Below are positions 43,797 through 55,824 of a stretch of DNA of 64,000 bases, in pieces (position 1 is the first letter of the stretch; each line of letters opens with the position of its first letter). The notes below the pieces were generated by a model, which was given only the letters and a program-made list of their open reading frames with translations, did no database searches and was not told the DNA's origin. This DNA is from Aspidiotus rigidus. Its lineage: Eukaryota; Arthropoda; Insecta; Hemiptera; Diaspididae. The stretch is taken from contig JAVHKY010000066.1 in NCBI GenBank assembly GCA_035079385.1, positions 434,001-498,000 of the forward strand, given 5' to 3'. The position numbers and the translations under genes are program-made.

Positions 43797-45589
43797 TCAA
43801 TTGCATAGTGGGCACTTTGGGTCCCGCGTACAATCTCTTAGCAGGTGCCCTTCCGCACCGCACCTATAGCATCCTTTGCCAATAGCTTCCCCTTTGCAAG
43901 CTGCTGCAAAATGGCCACGATGGAGACACCTGAAGCAGCGTGGGGATGCTGCATCCTTCTTTTCCAAAGAGCGGACCTTACAGTTGCTCCACCCAATCTT
44001 TATGCTGCCGGCTTGGACTAACCTCAGAGCAGTTGGAATGGAGACCTGAACTTGGCCCATTTGGCACCCTCGGCCCATCTTCTCAACTTTGATGATCTTG
44101 GCATCCGCTTTACCAATTGCTGCTACCGTTTCTGTTGTTGTAGCAGAGGCGTCGATGTTAAGGAGCAGGATGCTCGTCTTCCTCATTGGTTTGTGTACAT
44201 TTGCCATCCCACCAATGACGGCTTTCAGTTGGTCGGGGAAGGTATCGGCAGCTCCTTCTACAGTGTGACGGTACTCGAGCACCATCTCTCCGGCCTTTGT
44301 GAACCTGGTAGCTAAGACTTTTACACCAAGTGTGCTTACTGAAAGCTTTGCTCTCGCCTCTTGAATAATAGCGGTGTAGTTGGCTTGTTCGCTCTTCTTC
44401 TTCAGCACTACTGCATCACTGCGCGGCTTCCTCTTCTTCAGCAGTTGCAGCTGCTGTTGGGTCCTCTTGCGCTGCTTCTTTGCAAACTAAAGAGCCACGT
44501 TGGAGGGCCTCCCCTGAGCAGCAGTTGATGGCTGGACATCCTTCCTACGGGTGCGCCTGGAAGCTACCTGGCTCCAAGAGGGCGCACCAGCACTAGGTGA
44601 AGCTACCTGTTGGGGCTATTGCTGCTGCTTCTCTTGCTGCCATTGCTGTTGCTGCTGTTGTTGTTGCAGTTGCTGCAGCCGTTGTTGCGCTTGCTGTTGC
44701 TGCACACTCTTCTGCTGGGTTGTCTTTTGTGGTTTGGTAGGTGGCTTCTGTGCTACCTTGGCCTTTACAGCATCCCGTGGGCCACTGCTACTCGGTAGCA
44801 TAGGTGATGGAGGTAATGCTGCTGGTCCATGCTGCTGCTGGCTAACAAGCCTCTGCAGTTCAGTGCGCATGCCACTCATGTTCTCTTTCAGTTGAACGTT
44901 CTCGGCGTGAATGTCCTTTAGCTGTTGAAGGGTCTTTATTTTTTCCCTTATTGACTTCTTCTGGTGGCCAGAAGCTTCTTCACCTGGTCCTCCAACTTTG
45001 CGTTAGTGTCCTTTAACGCCACTATCTCCTGAAGGAGCTGCCTGCCAGCTTGCAGGTCCTTGGTGGAAAGGTACGTGTCCACCAGCCCCTGAAGCTCCAC
45101 CACCTTTTTCAGACTCTCAGCCTTGCTTCGTCGCAGTGCCTGGACCTCGGCTTTGCGTGTGATGTCTCGCTGCATTAGATGCTTGCAATGGTCTTAGAGC
45201 TTCTTCATCGCCGTCTTCATTTTTGCATTGGGAAGATTTGGGATCTTCCCAAGGAACAATCCCTCCTCTTCCATCTGCTCATCTTCCAAGTGTGTCTTAG
45301 TAGGGGACGTGAAGGAATTGGCCCGCAACCTCTTCCTACAATGGCCTCGCTTCTCCAGTGCCAGAAGGGTGATGAAAACTTCGTCTCCGCCTTCCGGAGT
45401 TCTCGGTGGTGGCATTGTAGGCACCTCATTGGACTTTTCGGTCACCTCTCTCTTCTCAGTCGTTGTTGCCTCATCATGGGATTTGGGGACAGCACCCCCC
45501 GACCCCCCCCCGCCTGAGCGCATCAGCGTGGGGAGCCGGTTTGCCACATCCGAAATGGCACCAGAATCATTGTCCTTAGTCATTTTCAT
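43797..45589 (-). pseudogene. R1-clade LINE ORF1 (gag-like)
   Basis: Starts MKMTKDNDSGAISDVANRLP at 45589. A coiled-coil-like segment follows (45175-44948: LKKVVELQGLVDTYLST), then a glutamine-rich stretch from CAG/CTG repeats (44610-44710), and 44408-43797 with LSVSTLGVKVLATRF. Two CCHC zinc knuckles are visible, CFRCLHRGHFAAAC and CYRCGAEGHLLRDC, plus the start of a third, CPLC. Order and knuckles are typical of R1-type ORF1, which binds the element RNA. Frame changes near 45180, 44900 and 44450 disrupt it. Confidence 0.78.
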
Positions 45590-45600
45590 CTGTAAATAAT

Positions 45601-46080
45601 GTTACAGTGTGAGGCGTCATCTGGAAAGCTGCTTCCACCTTCCCAGATCACCTTGCAGAACCATACTTCCCCCGCAAGCTGCTTGGTCCTTGCAGGGAAA
45701 GGCACAAACTTTACGGCTATGGCCGGGTTTTCATTGTCAGAGTTTTCCATCTCCTACCTAGTCACTGGAAGAGACTCCACCAGGGCCAGGCAAATAGAGT
45801 GATATGGGACGTGAAGGTCCAGATGGCAATACATAACCCCATACAAACAGGACGTGAAGGCTATGAAAGCAGTACGTAACCCCATTCATACAGGACGTGA
45901 GGGCCACCAGACAGTACGTAACCCCATACATGAAGATGATCCTGATGCAGGTGTGACTGCCTACATCAGTTGACGGTTTTCTGTCGGGGTTGTCCTTCTC
46001 TTATCCTATAAGCCCGTGCCCTAGCCTGCAAGGAGACAGGTGGTTTTTTAAAAAAGTATAGGGTTTCCTTCCCTACGGTT
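45601..46080 (-). repeat. R1-type LINE leader with 46-bp tandem units
   Basis: Three units containing GGACGTGA(A/G)GG and AGTACGTAACCCCAT lie at 45806-45935. They fall just upstream of ORF1 on the minus strand, so they are probably part of the LINE 5' untranslated region. Confidence 0.55.
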
Positions 46081-46118
46081 TAATTAGCCTCGGAGTATCC
46101 TTCTCCTAGTACTCTTAG

Positions 46119-46392
46119 TTGCAGCGCCCCACCCACACCCCAACAGCAACCCACCACCATACCATGACCCCACCAAACGCCGACCGGAAACAGACAGAAA
46201 GTGAAAACAGTCGCAGCCAACACCTCACTAACCTCACATTCGACAATCAAGTTCAGCACCCCAGCATTCACAAGGGTACCAGACAGCTCAGCTCAGTCAA
46301 GCACCAAAGAAGGCACTCACCAGAGCAGACCCAATACACCGCCCGTCCTCCATAGTGAAGTAGGTGCGGGTGTCAGATATCTCTATGGATGA
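46119..46392 (+). pseudogene. Leader or ORF1 remnant of the second LINE
   Basis: Two overlapping frames rich in Ser, Thr, Pro and His. One reads TPPVLHSEVGAG, a string also encoded by the short relic at 2943. No RNA-binding motif is visible, so assignment to ORF1 is inferred from position only. Confidence 0.35.
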
Positions 46393-49300
46393 CATTGTCA
46401 TATGTCATAAAAAATACATAAACTTGTATGAACTACATAAGAGTCACTCAACTATAATAATACAAATAAAGGAAGTAGTAGTTATAGCTGTTTACTGGTC
46501 CCCAAATGAACCTAATAAATCCATCCCTAATAAATCCATCGAAGAAAAGATTCAAAAACTACAGGACTATATAACAAGTAATCTAACTGGAGAAAATACC
46601 ATACTAATAGGTGACTTCAACACCAGATCTAGTATCTATGAAAAACTAACCAATATTAGTCATAATAAACAAAGAACAAAAGCGTTTGAAGAATTTTTAG
46701 TTACTAATAACTTTATGGTCAAAAACCCATATAATATCAAAACATTCAAAAATAAAAATGGATCCCAGTGTCATAGACCTAGTAATCACCAATGAAAAAA
46801 CTGGGAACCGAATCCAAAACATAAAAATCAAAAACGAAAGTCTTTCTTACCACAAATATGAATGTCGAAAATGAAAAGAACACAACATGGGCAGTCAATT
46901 ATGAGAAATTTGAAGAAATAATGAAGATTACAGATTTTGGGGATATAATTGAAAAGATTGAAAGTAGCGAGGAAAAAGCGCAGGTAAATAACCACTTAAT
47001 TGACTTCACTAATTTAATTAAAAACAGGAGGGAAGAATGCTTAGTTGAAATAATTGATAAAAATGAGACATGGTGGAATGAAAAACTAGAGAAGCAAAAA
47101 AAAATTATTAAAAAAATAACCAAACTGAAGTATAAATATAAGAAGAACAAAAAATACCTACACGTCGAATTTGTAACAGAACTAATAAAAAGTCTAAAAA
47201 CACACTATGTACGAGATAATAGACAGTAAAAACAAAGCATAGTCGAATTTGATAACAGAAAGTCCAGCTTGGGGTAAACCCTACAAAATTGTAATAGAAA
47301 AATACAAAAAATTTTAATTCCCTCCCCTAAAACTAGCAGATAAAATTATCATAGAAGAAAAAGAAAAATATAAAGAAATCTTCAAAAATCTTTTCCCCAA
47401 AATAAAGGACTCACTCCAAAATTATGATATACTGAAGAAGAAAACAACCTGGATGTTGACGAGTCTCTGATCATAGACATAATAAAAAAACTAAACAATA
47501 AGAAGGAAAATGGGTCGGACGAAATATCTAATAAAATGATAAAAATTATTAATAAAAATTGTCCAATAATTTTAATAACTATTTTTCAGAAACTCCTTCA
47601 AATGAAATATTTTCCTGATATTTGGAAGCTTGGGAAAATAAAACTCATAAATAAACCTGATAAGGATCCTTCTGAAATCAATTCCTACAGACCAATAACT
47701 CTTTTATCATCCTTAGGTAAAGTATATGAAAAAATTATAAGACACCTTTTGAATCAGGAAATTAGAAAAAATAACATCTTACATACACAACAATACGGCT
47801 TTAGGGAAGGAAGGTCGACAGAAATGGCGCTTACTGAACTAATGAAAACACTTGAACAATATAAAAAAACTCACAAACATTTTAATAAGCTTTGATGTCA
47901 CGGGAGCGTTTGACCGAGTCATCTGGTCTAGCTTGGCCGAAATAATGGATAAAAATAACGTAAGTAGGCATATAATACAGATAATACAAAGCTACCTGGG
48001 AAATAGGAAAATAGGATTCTTTGATAAGGACAATAATTTGAAGCTAGAATATGAACTAAGTATGGGCGTACCACAGAAGTCAGCGTTGTCCCCAACTCTT
48101 TTTAACATTGCAATGACTGAAATACACAAGACAGCAAGGGAAACAAACAAATTCAAGCTTTTAAGCTACGCTGACGATCTGCTAATGATTATTGGAATAG
48201 ATAAACAGAATGACTATCAAACTAGTAACAGAAAGATAGAACAAACAAACCAGAAATTAAAATATCTTGGCTTAAGGGTGTGCTTTACTTGTTCGGAAAC
48301 TCCGAAACGGTGTACGATAAATTGCATTTACATCCCCAAAAACCCTGCCAGGTTCGGGAAGCCAGCGGTCACTACGCGACTCTTGTCGAGCGTGCGTGGG
48401 TAGTCCTCGTAACAAATGATGAGGAATGATTTTGCAAGGTCACATTTCAGGGCTCCATTTTCTGACGAATTTTTTCGATCTTTGAAAATGTTGTACAATA
48501 GGGTTCAACGAAAGGCGCTATCGGAGCAGAATCCTAAATTTTGGCTCCAGAAGAATTTCACTCTCGTCAGAAAATAGACGAATTTTTATCAATTTCAACG
48601 TTCAATTGAGAAATTATAGGAAAAAATTTTAAAATTCTGCTTCGATAGCGCCCCTGGTTGAACCTTTCTGGAAAATATTTCAATTATTCAGCAGAAAGAT
48701 CCGTTAAAAATTCGAGCAATAAAATGTGATTTTCGGTACCATGTTTTACGAGCATATTTTCACAAGTAAAGCACACCCTTAACGTTAAATCCAAAGAAAA
48801 CACAAATGATATTCATATCGAGAAGACACAAGAAACTACATTTTCAAAAAAGTATGGAGGACAAAATAAAAATGGGACTAGAGAAAATTAAATTTCAATC
48901 AGAAATGAAATAGGTACTTGGGAATAATTTTAAATCCAAACCTAAACTTTAAAAAGCACATAGAATATATTACAAATAAATTAAAAAAACACTACCTACA
49001 ATAAAATTCGGGCATTATATGGTAACACTTATGGGATGGACACAAAAAAAAGAGAAATAATTTATAATGCTCTTTTTCGGTCGATAATTGAATACGTATC
49101 TCCAGCCTATAGCTACATCGGAAAATTAAGAAAAATAGAAATCAAAAAATTAAAATCCCTTCAAAGAACAACATTAATCGGAATAATATCGGCCTATAGA
49201 ACAGTACTTATCACATACTGCCTCTCATGTAGTAGCGGGAGTGACACCAATTGATCTACAATTAAGTCAAACGAATAAGATAAAAAGGATCAAAATTAGG

Positions 49301-49767
49301 CATAAAGAAGGTACCTAAAATAACAAAAACAGAAATGGTAGATAACATCAAGAAAACTAAATTAGATACAATAAAAACCTTGCAGGATCTATACGATAAG
49401 AAAAAAACGGGAAGCAGAACCGCAAAATTGATACCGAACATTCAACTGAGACTCAAAAACAAAAAATTAAAAACCAATTACTTTTTAACGCAATACTTGA
49501 CAGGGCACGGTAACTTTGCAACTTATTTAAAAAAATTTAAGATACGGTACCTAATAAAAGACAGTAAATGTAGGGAATGTTTGAATTTTGAAGATGATCC
49601 AGATCATACCTTCCTAAAATGTAGTAACTTTGAACACATAAGAAAGGAGATCAATATTACAGCTGAAGAGTTGGGTAAATGCCTACAAGATGAACAAATT
49701 CATGGTAAAGTCAACAGATATATAAAACAAATACTCAAAACAAAAAAAGAAATTACAGAGAAATAAT
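46364..49767 (+). pseudogene. Second LINE ORF2: endonuclease, RT, C-terminal finger
   Basis: Endonuclease: VVVIAVYWSPN and TILIGDFNTRSS (46364-46795). The connector at 46858-47229 is lysine-rich. RT: KENGSDEISNKMI (47515, another frame), INSYRPITLLSSLGKVYEKI, QQYGFREGRSTEMALTEL, FDVTGAFDRVIW, GVPQKSALSPTLFN (usual GS reads KS) and SYADDLLMI (about 48170). After the MITE the frame resumes with the KTQMIF and KYLGI blocks. The C-terminal part (49335-49766) has YLTGHGNFATYL and a C-x2-C...H...C-type finger (CRECLNFEDDPDHTFLKC). Several frameshifts (near 46795, 47230, 47880, 48870 and 49250) inactivate it. Confidence 0.8.
48276..48778. mobile_element. piggyBac-type MITE, copy 2 (503 bp)
   Basis: Perfect 17-bp inverted ends GGGTGTGCTTTACTTGT, flanked by TTAA at 48272-48275 and 48779-48782. 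Removing the element plus one TTAA rejoins the LINE reading frame across the KYLGL / LNPKKTQ block, which confirms both borders. Opposite orientation to copies 1 and 3. Confidence 0.92.
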
Positions 49768-49856
49768 AATAACTTCAACAAAAATAACATACAAATGCTA
49801 TACCGGTACCTAAGTACTAACAATTAATAAGTAAACAAATGAATAATAATAATAAA

Positions 49857-50003
49857 AAACATATATAGCTCGATAGTCGAAATTTTTCTAAGTCCCCTTC
49901 CTATCATATATAGCTCGAGAGTCGAAATTTTTCCAAGTTTTTCGCTGGACAGCGCACGGCGCACGGCAGATTTCTCAAATAGCCCCCCATAAAACAGGTT
50001 CCC

Positions 50004-50039
<36 letters not shown>

Positions 50040-50041
50040 AG
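49857..50041. mobile_element. Solo satellite-family end and poly-A run
   Basis: About one and a half 45-bp units (CATATATAGCTCGATAGTCG), then CGCACGGCGCACGG, ATTTCTCAAA and CCCCCCATAAAACAGGTTCC, ending CCTGTT. About 30 A residues follow (50009-50039). It lies directly behind the LINE tail. Confidence 0.6.
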
Positions 50042-51129
50042 TAATATACCGTACCTTTTCTCCATGATAAAATATTGCTTTGTATATTAGTCTAGTCTAG
50101 ATACAGAACATAGTAGGTATGTTAAGAGCTCGTCGTGAGGGGGGTGAGGAAAAACCAATGGTAAAACTCACTCAACCCTCATGACTAAAATTTGTAAAAA
50201 AAAAATATATAATAATAATAATAATCGCAACAAGCGTAAGCATGCTTTGAAGTGTCTGTAAATATGTGTAAAGTTATAAGTTATTTCTCCGTCTTCTGTA
50301 CTATAAAGCCAGAGACATCTAGGATATGTTAATTCCGATTTTTCCAATCGTACTTGAGTTTCCAGCATTTTTGCAGGAATATTTTGAGTTTTAAATAGGT
50401 ACTTGACTAGGAATTGATCGTAAATTAATGCTAGAAATGATAAAACGTTCTTTTTCTTGGGTTAAAAAGCGAGATTTGGATTAAGGCTACTTTCGAACTG
50501 AGTTCGTCCTTTTCCCACTTTTCTAAAATAGAAATTGGACCCGACGTCTTATCGACCGTATATCTTTCAGAAGCAACCCTAGTAACAATTGAGGAGCAAA
50601 TCTGACAGCGTTTCCACCGCGTGCGCGTGAAATTGCCACTTTTTTGGCAGAAACGCTGGGCGGCACGGCCGTTTTTGCTTCAAGCTGTAATATGTGGCAG
50701 AAACGTTACCAAATCTGCTGTTCTTGCGCGTGAAATTGCCATTTATTTTGAGAACTGCCACATCGGTCGTCCGAAATGCTGTCTCAATTCTTAGTAGGGA
50801 AATTGATAAATTGGGTATCGTTCGAAGCCCAGTCCCTTAAATTCATACTTACACATATCTCTTTTAGTTTGAAGTAAACGAGCGGAATATGCTGACTGCG
50901 TCTGAGACGTTCATAACGCTAATGACTAAGTTATTTACGTAATATTTGTTCCTCGCGAGAATATTCCATATACATTATCTGGTTCTGAAAAAGTGTTTGT
51001 ATACCGCTTGTGTTGAGTAGGAAAGGAGGACTCCAAATGGCGCACTCGACAAAATATGAAGAAAATCAAATTGTCTTTTGTTGGGGGTTTGTTTAAATAT
51101 ATCCTTGACCCATAAGAAGCGACAGACGT
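50042..51129. other. No gene recognised
   Basis: Spacer. Between 50620 and 50740 GCGTGAAATTGCCA and GGCAGAAACG each occur twice (50627/50727 and 50648/50695), a partial 50-100 bp duplication. No coding evidence. Confidence 0.4.
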
Positions 51130-52980
51130 CCCTACAAGTCATATCTAATGGTGGGCCCAAAAAGGGTCAAAATTTCCCCAAAATGATGAAACCGCCTAAT
51201 CTTCGAAGTTTTCCTCGATTCTGTGATGAAATTGAGCGCTTAATCTGAATAAAATGGTTAAAAAATTCTGCGAAGCATCAAAATGGGTTGATGGGCCCAA
51301 AAAGAGGGGGTTAAAATATCCCCAAAATGATAAAATCACCCAATCTCCAAAGTTTTTCTTGATTCTAGGGTAAAATTGTGTGCTGAGTTGAAGAAAAAAC
51401 TGTTGGATGCGAAGCACCAAAATGTGTGAAAGTGGACAAAAACGATCACAATTTTACCGATTTGGAAATAAATCACTTAAATTTTCAAATTTCATTTGGT
51501 TCTCAAAGAAATCGAGCTTCGCGAGAACAAAAATTGCTCGCGATGATCGACTGAGGCCCTGCGTATGATCGAAGTAGGTAACGGTGTGAAAACTCACTTT
51601 GTTTCATCAGTCGATGGAGAGCATGGTACTGAGATGCTCGTCTTACATTGTGAACTCGGAGCAGTGATTAATTGACCATATGCCTCTAGGAATGAATATA
51701 ATTATATGCGGGTAAGAGTGCGATCATTTTCTAGTAGCGCCAGCCAAGAGAGTGATGTTTCAGAGAAGCTTGTCTTCCGTTGTCAGCTCGCGGTGAGAGA
51801 TTTGATAGGGCCCCCAATACCACGGAGTCAAACAAATACTCAAAAATTCTCGTGGTTTCTTACAGAGGCGCAAATGATGCTGTGAAGTTCTCTCTTTTGT
51901 GATAAACCACGAGTATTTCTATGCATTCACCCGCCCCTATCAAACGTGGAGCCCTGACTGTTCTCTCACCTGGAGCTGCCAACAGAAGACGAGCTTCACG
52001 GTATCATTCCCTGCTCCGAGTGAAACCCCGAGAAATTCCGGGCGTTCGTCTGCCTTAATCATAGACAGAGCTGTAGCTGCTGATCGCTCATCACGAGCAA
52101 GACTAAATTTGCGGTATCCTCCCATAGCCTGAATCAAGGAGTTTTTGCACGTTGGCCCGCTTCGTTTATAGGTGGGGCGTCAGTTGATCTCTCATCGCAA
52201 GCACGCAACAGAAGACCAACTTCGCGTTCTTTGACTGAAACAACGAGAGTTTTCGCACTTTTCCCGCTTTGATCATAGGCAGAGCCCTAGTCGATCTCTC
52301 ACTGCGAACCTTCAACGGAAGATAAATTCGTTGTCTCCCTCCAATTCCCAAGCGAGAAAATTTCCGCAATTTCCTCCTTCGGATCTGTCACCCGACGCTA
52401 GTCGATCTCTCACTCCGCGAGCACTCAACGGCAGACAAACTTTTCAACATTCCTTCCATCCTCTGAATCAACAATTTTACTGCAGAATGAGAGAAATTTT
52501 TGATTTTTCATTTTGGAGACCATCTAGGGCCATTTTAGTATTTTTCTCGGACTCGGCGCTGAATTTTACTTCAGAATTGAAAACCACTCTTGAGAATTAC
52601 GCAAATTTTTCATCTTGGAGGAATTTTGATTCTCTTTGAGCCCATCGACCCATTTTGATGTTCCGAAGTATTTTTGAAGCATTTTTTTTTCCGACTCAGC
52701 GCAAAATTCCACTGGAAAATCGAATTAAAATTTGAAAGTTTGAATGATTTTCCAATTTGGGAAAATTGTGACCTTTTTTGAGCCCATTAACCCACTTTGG
52801 TGCTTCAAAGGATTTTTTAAACATTTTTTTTCGGACTCAGCGCAAAATTCCACTTTTAAAAATTGAATTACAATTCAAAAGTATGATCAATTTTCCAACT
52901 TGGGGAAATTTTGATCCTTTTTGGGCCCATTAACATATTTTGGTGCTTCTTATTAGGGTTTTGCAACTATTTTTTTCGTT
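51130..52980. mobile_element. Large nested foldback of two tandem families
   Basis: Outer arms: about 142-bp units containing GGGCCCAAAAAG, TCCCCAAAATGA and GAAGCA(T/C)CAAAAT at 51145-51440. They recur reverse-complemented as TTGAGCCCAT and TTTGGTGCTTC units at 52600-52960. Inner family: 103-122 bp units with TCGATCTCTCAC, CAACGGAAGAC and CTTTGATCATAGGCAG-type motifs, about five copies at 51950-52440. Inverted units appear at 51530-51810 (GAAGCTTGTCTTCCGTTG, CGGTGAGAGATTTGATAGGG). The symmetry centre is near 51860. No protein-coding evidence. Confidence 0.7.
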
Positions 52981-53245
52981 TTCCCCGTCCAAATTCACTT
53001 AAGAAACAATAATTTGATTATTAAAATTTTCGACTGTAAATTAACTAATTTTAAAGCCCTATTTTGGGAACCCTGGCGATTTGGTGAATTTTCGGCACAT
53101 TTTGGTCCATAACTCAGATCAGAAAAGTCGTAGAAACTTCGGATATGGAGCAAATTAAAGATAGAGATACAAATTTCGTAGATTTGAAGTATACATCTAA
53201 AGTTTCGCGTTTTCGCGCTACGATAGACTTAACGCAAACTCCCAT
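52981..53245. other. No gene recognised
   Basis: Short AT-rich spacer between the foldback and the third piggyBac-type MITE. Confidence 0.35.
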
Positions 53246-53249
53246 TTAA

Positions 53250-53751
53250 GGGTGTGCTTTACTAGTGAGAATATAGGTCGCAAAACGTGGTACCGAAAAT
53301 CACAATTTACTGCTCGAATTTTTAACGGATCTCTCTGAATAGTTGAAATGTTTTCCAGAAAGGTCCAACCAGGAGCGCTATCGAAGCAGAATCTTAAAAA
53401 TTTTTCGTATACTCTCTCGATTAAACGTTGAAATTGGTAAAAATTCGTCTATTTTCTGACGAGAGTGAAATTCTTCTATGAAGCCAAAATTTAGGATTCT
53501 GCTCCGATAGCGCCTTTCGTTGAATCCTTCTGTACAATATTTCCAAAGATCGAAAAAATTCGTCGGAAAATGGAGCCCTGAGATGTACCATTGCAAAATC
53601 ATTCCTCATCGTTTGTTACAAGGACTACCCACGCACGTTCGACAAGCGTCGCGTAGTGACCGCTGGCTTCTCGAACCTTGCAGGATTTTTGGGATGTTTA
53701 TGCAACTCATCGTGCACCGTTTCGAAGTTTCCGAACAAGTAAAGCACACCC
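53250..53751. mobile_element. piggyBac-type MITE, copy 3 (502 bp)
   Basis: Ends GGGTGTGCTTTACTAGTG and AACAAGTAAAGCACACCC, flanked by TTAA (53246-53249, 53752-53755). Full-length match to the copy at 36398-36897, same orientation. Confidence 0.9.
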
Positions 53752-53755
53752 TTAA

Positions 53756-55735
53756 CTGGTAATATCTTTCTGGTCCACCCTGTATAGTATATCGTATGTG
53801 CCGGACCTTCTTCCATTATCCCTAGCTCTAAATAATTTCTAAAAGTTTCTTCGTGACGGGTTAGGATATCGTTGTTTGCTGTGGCTAAAAATGAGCGTAG
53901 GCCTAGGCATGCGAAAGCTGTTCGATAGTTGCTTGAGAGTTCGAGTTTTTCGATACGAGCGGTTCTATGGAATTTACCTATGAACCTATTATTTCGTCTA
54001 TATTATTAAGTTCTTTGTTCAATATTCCCAATTTCTCCAGACTCCACAACCAATTAAGATCCATTGTCAATCTGGCTAGATAGACTACCTATATACGCGC
54101 GCAACATGGCGAAACGACAGAGCAAGAATTTTTCCACGAAAAGAGGTTGAACGGGAAATTAAGACGAATGTTGAATCCCTATTCAATATTCTTGATTCAT
54201 CAAAAATTCATGTTTCCTATTAATAACGAATTAAAAGAGAAAAAAAGCGCGAGCCGTCGATAAGATAACAGAATATTGGGGCGAATAGTGTATACTGTAC
54301 GGAGGGGTGACATGACGTGTAACAAGGAGTATACAAAAAATCTCTTTGACGGTATTTCATGTAGTCATATTGAGTCCTTGTAGAAAACATGCCGAAAAAT
54401 ATTTTTCTCCAGGTCTACTGACAAAAAATCGATTTCAATTTACAGCCTAATTGATACAAAATTAGTCAAGTAGGTATGTTCTCAAACGTTAGCAGATCTT
54501 ATTTCTATCCAACATTTCATTTTGTAATGATTAGAAGGTTTAAAGGAGCTCAAATCAAAGTAGAATTTTTAAACGCTTTTTTGTGACGGTCAGGATTCAT
54601 GTTGCTTATAGGTAGAAAGTGTGCGCGAGACGCGACAAGATTTTCCCTTTTCTAAAACGTGTGAATTGGAATACGCGGCGTATTTAAATTTCAGTATTTA
54701 GGTATATTTTTTTGAATCCGGCGTTCTATACAACAAAGGAAAATGTTCAAATCAATACCTGATTTTCACTATGTGCGACAGGTTTTAAAATAGCCTTCAT
54801 CGAGAAGATGAGCCGCAAAGTACGAGTAAATTCCTAATTGCGTCAAAATTTTAAATTTCACTGTTCTGGCGCATCTTCTTTGTAGTGAATTTATCCCAAT
54901 AATTTACCTGAAAGGTTATACAAAAATATGATGATCAAGAGCTGTCTGGAACGAGGAAAATGGAACGATTGGAAAAATTAGTCGTGTTTTAGTCACATAG
55001 GATAAAGTGAGACAACAAGAGTTCTCAGTAATATGATCATGGATTTTCAGTGGAAAATCCATTATATTTTGAATGTTCAAACTGAAAATTCAATTACCAA
55101 TATGTCATCTTGAATCTGAGATGAACTTGGTCTATGATCCAAATTTGTAGAATTTAAAGGTGGACCCAACGTATTGGCCTAAATTGATTTTGTTACTAAT
55201 TGCAGCAAAACTAAGTAAAATAGCTGAAAGTTTTTTTAATCGTGACTATACGAAAGATGCAAAATTAAACAAGGATACGGCTACTATCTATCTATATTAC
55301 TAAAAAATGGGTTGTTTGCTGTTATCGCTTATCAACCGATTGGCTTTTCGCGTGTATGCGTTTTTTTTTTTTTGTTTCCAAATTACCTAGCAATATTCGA
55401 ATACCAGTACCCGTTTTTCAAACTATAAAATTAACTAAGATTTGTGTAGGCCTACTTCGCATCCTGTACGTTATTAAAAAACTACAGGAATGTATCCGTA
55501 CTTGAAAAATTCTGTTCTCTCATCAGTCTACCTACAAAATAATCTTTTGAATTTTTTTTAAAGCGCTATTTGTTTAGTGCATTGGGAAATGGTGAAAATT
55601 AAATGGCCATTTTTTTTCCTTTATAGGTATCATTTTTTCCAGATAAATATTTCAATATTGTATTATAAATTAATTATTTTTTGCTTCTATCCTGAAGAAT
55701 TCAACGTGAATCTTTATTTCTGAAAAAAATCATTT
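53756..55735. other. No gene recognised
   Basis: AT-rich. CTATCTATATTACTAAAAAA at 55283 resembles Helitron 5' ends, with weaker relatives at 53994 and 57947, but no 3' hairpin-CTRR end was found. Nothing coding was recognised. Confidence 0.35.
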
Positions 55736-55824
55736 TAATCACGAAAATACAACGTTTCGACGGCGTAGCCGTCTTCTTCAGGTGTACAGAACGCCGTTGA
55801 AACGTTGTATTTTCGTGATTGAAA
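55736..55824. repeat. Inverted repeat resembling a Penelope end
   Basis: ATCACGAAAATACAACGTTTC (55738) pairs with GAAACGTTGTATTTTCGTGAT (55798). An inner GACGGCGTAGCCGTC palindrome is followed by TTCTTCAGG. The GAAACGT/hairpin/TTCAGG layout resembles that of Penelope element ends, including the one near 27640. It is probably a solo end. Confidence 0.5.

Larger units (their letters stand above)
41428..45600 (-). mobile_element. R1-clade LINE, 3'-truncated
   Basis: Minus-strand order: 5' leader with short tandem repeats, ORF1 with CCHC knuckles, endonuclease, RT. The RT stops just after the KYLG block, so the C-terminus, 3' UTR and tail are absent. LINE insertions are usually 5'-truncated, so this 3' loss points to later recombination with the neighbouring copia. 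Confidence 0.8.
46081..49858 (+). mobile_element. Second LINE (R1/jockey group), near full length
   Basis: Plus strand: possible ORF1 or leader (46119-46392), endonuclease, RT, C-terminal zinc-finger region, a short 3' UTR and an (AAT)n-type tail ending ATAATAATAATAAAAAAC at 49858. It is interrupted by a piggyBac-type MITE at 48276-48778. Base composition is much more A-rich than the R1-clade LINE to its left. Confidence 0.8.

Noticed and set aside
44610..44800. Leucine/cysteine-rich plus-strand frames
   Set aside because: They are the antisense of a CAG-type glutamine repeat in the R1-clade LINE ORF1.
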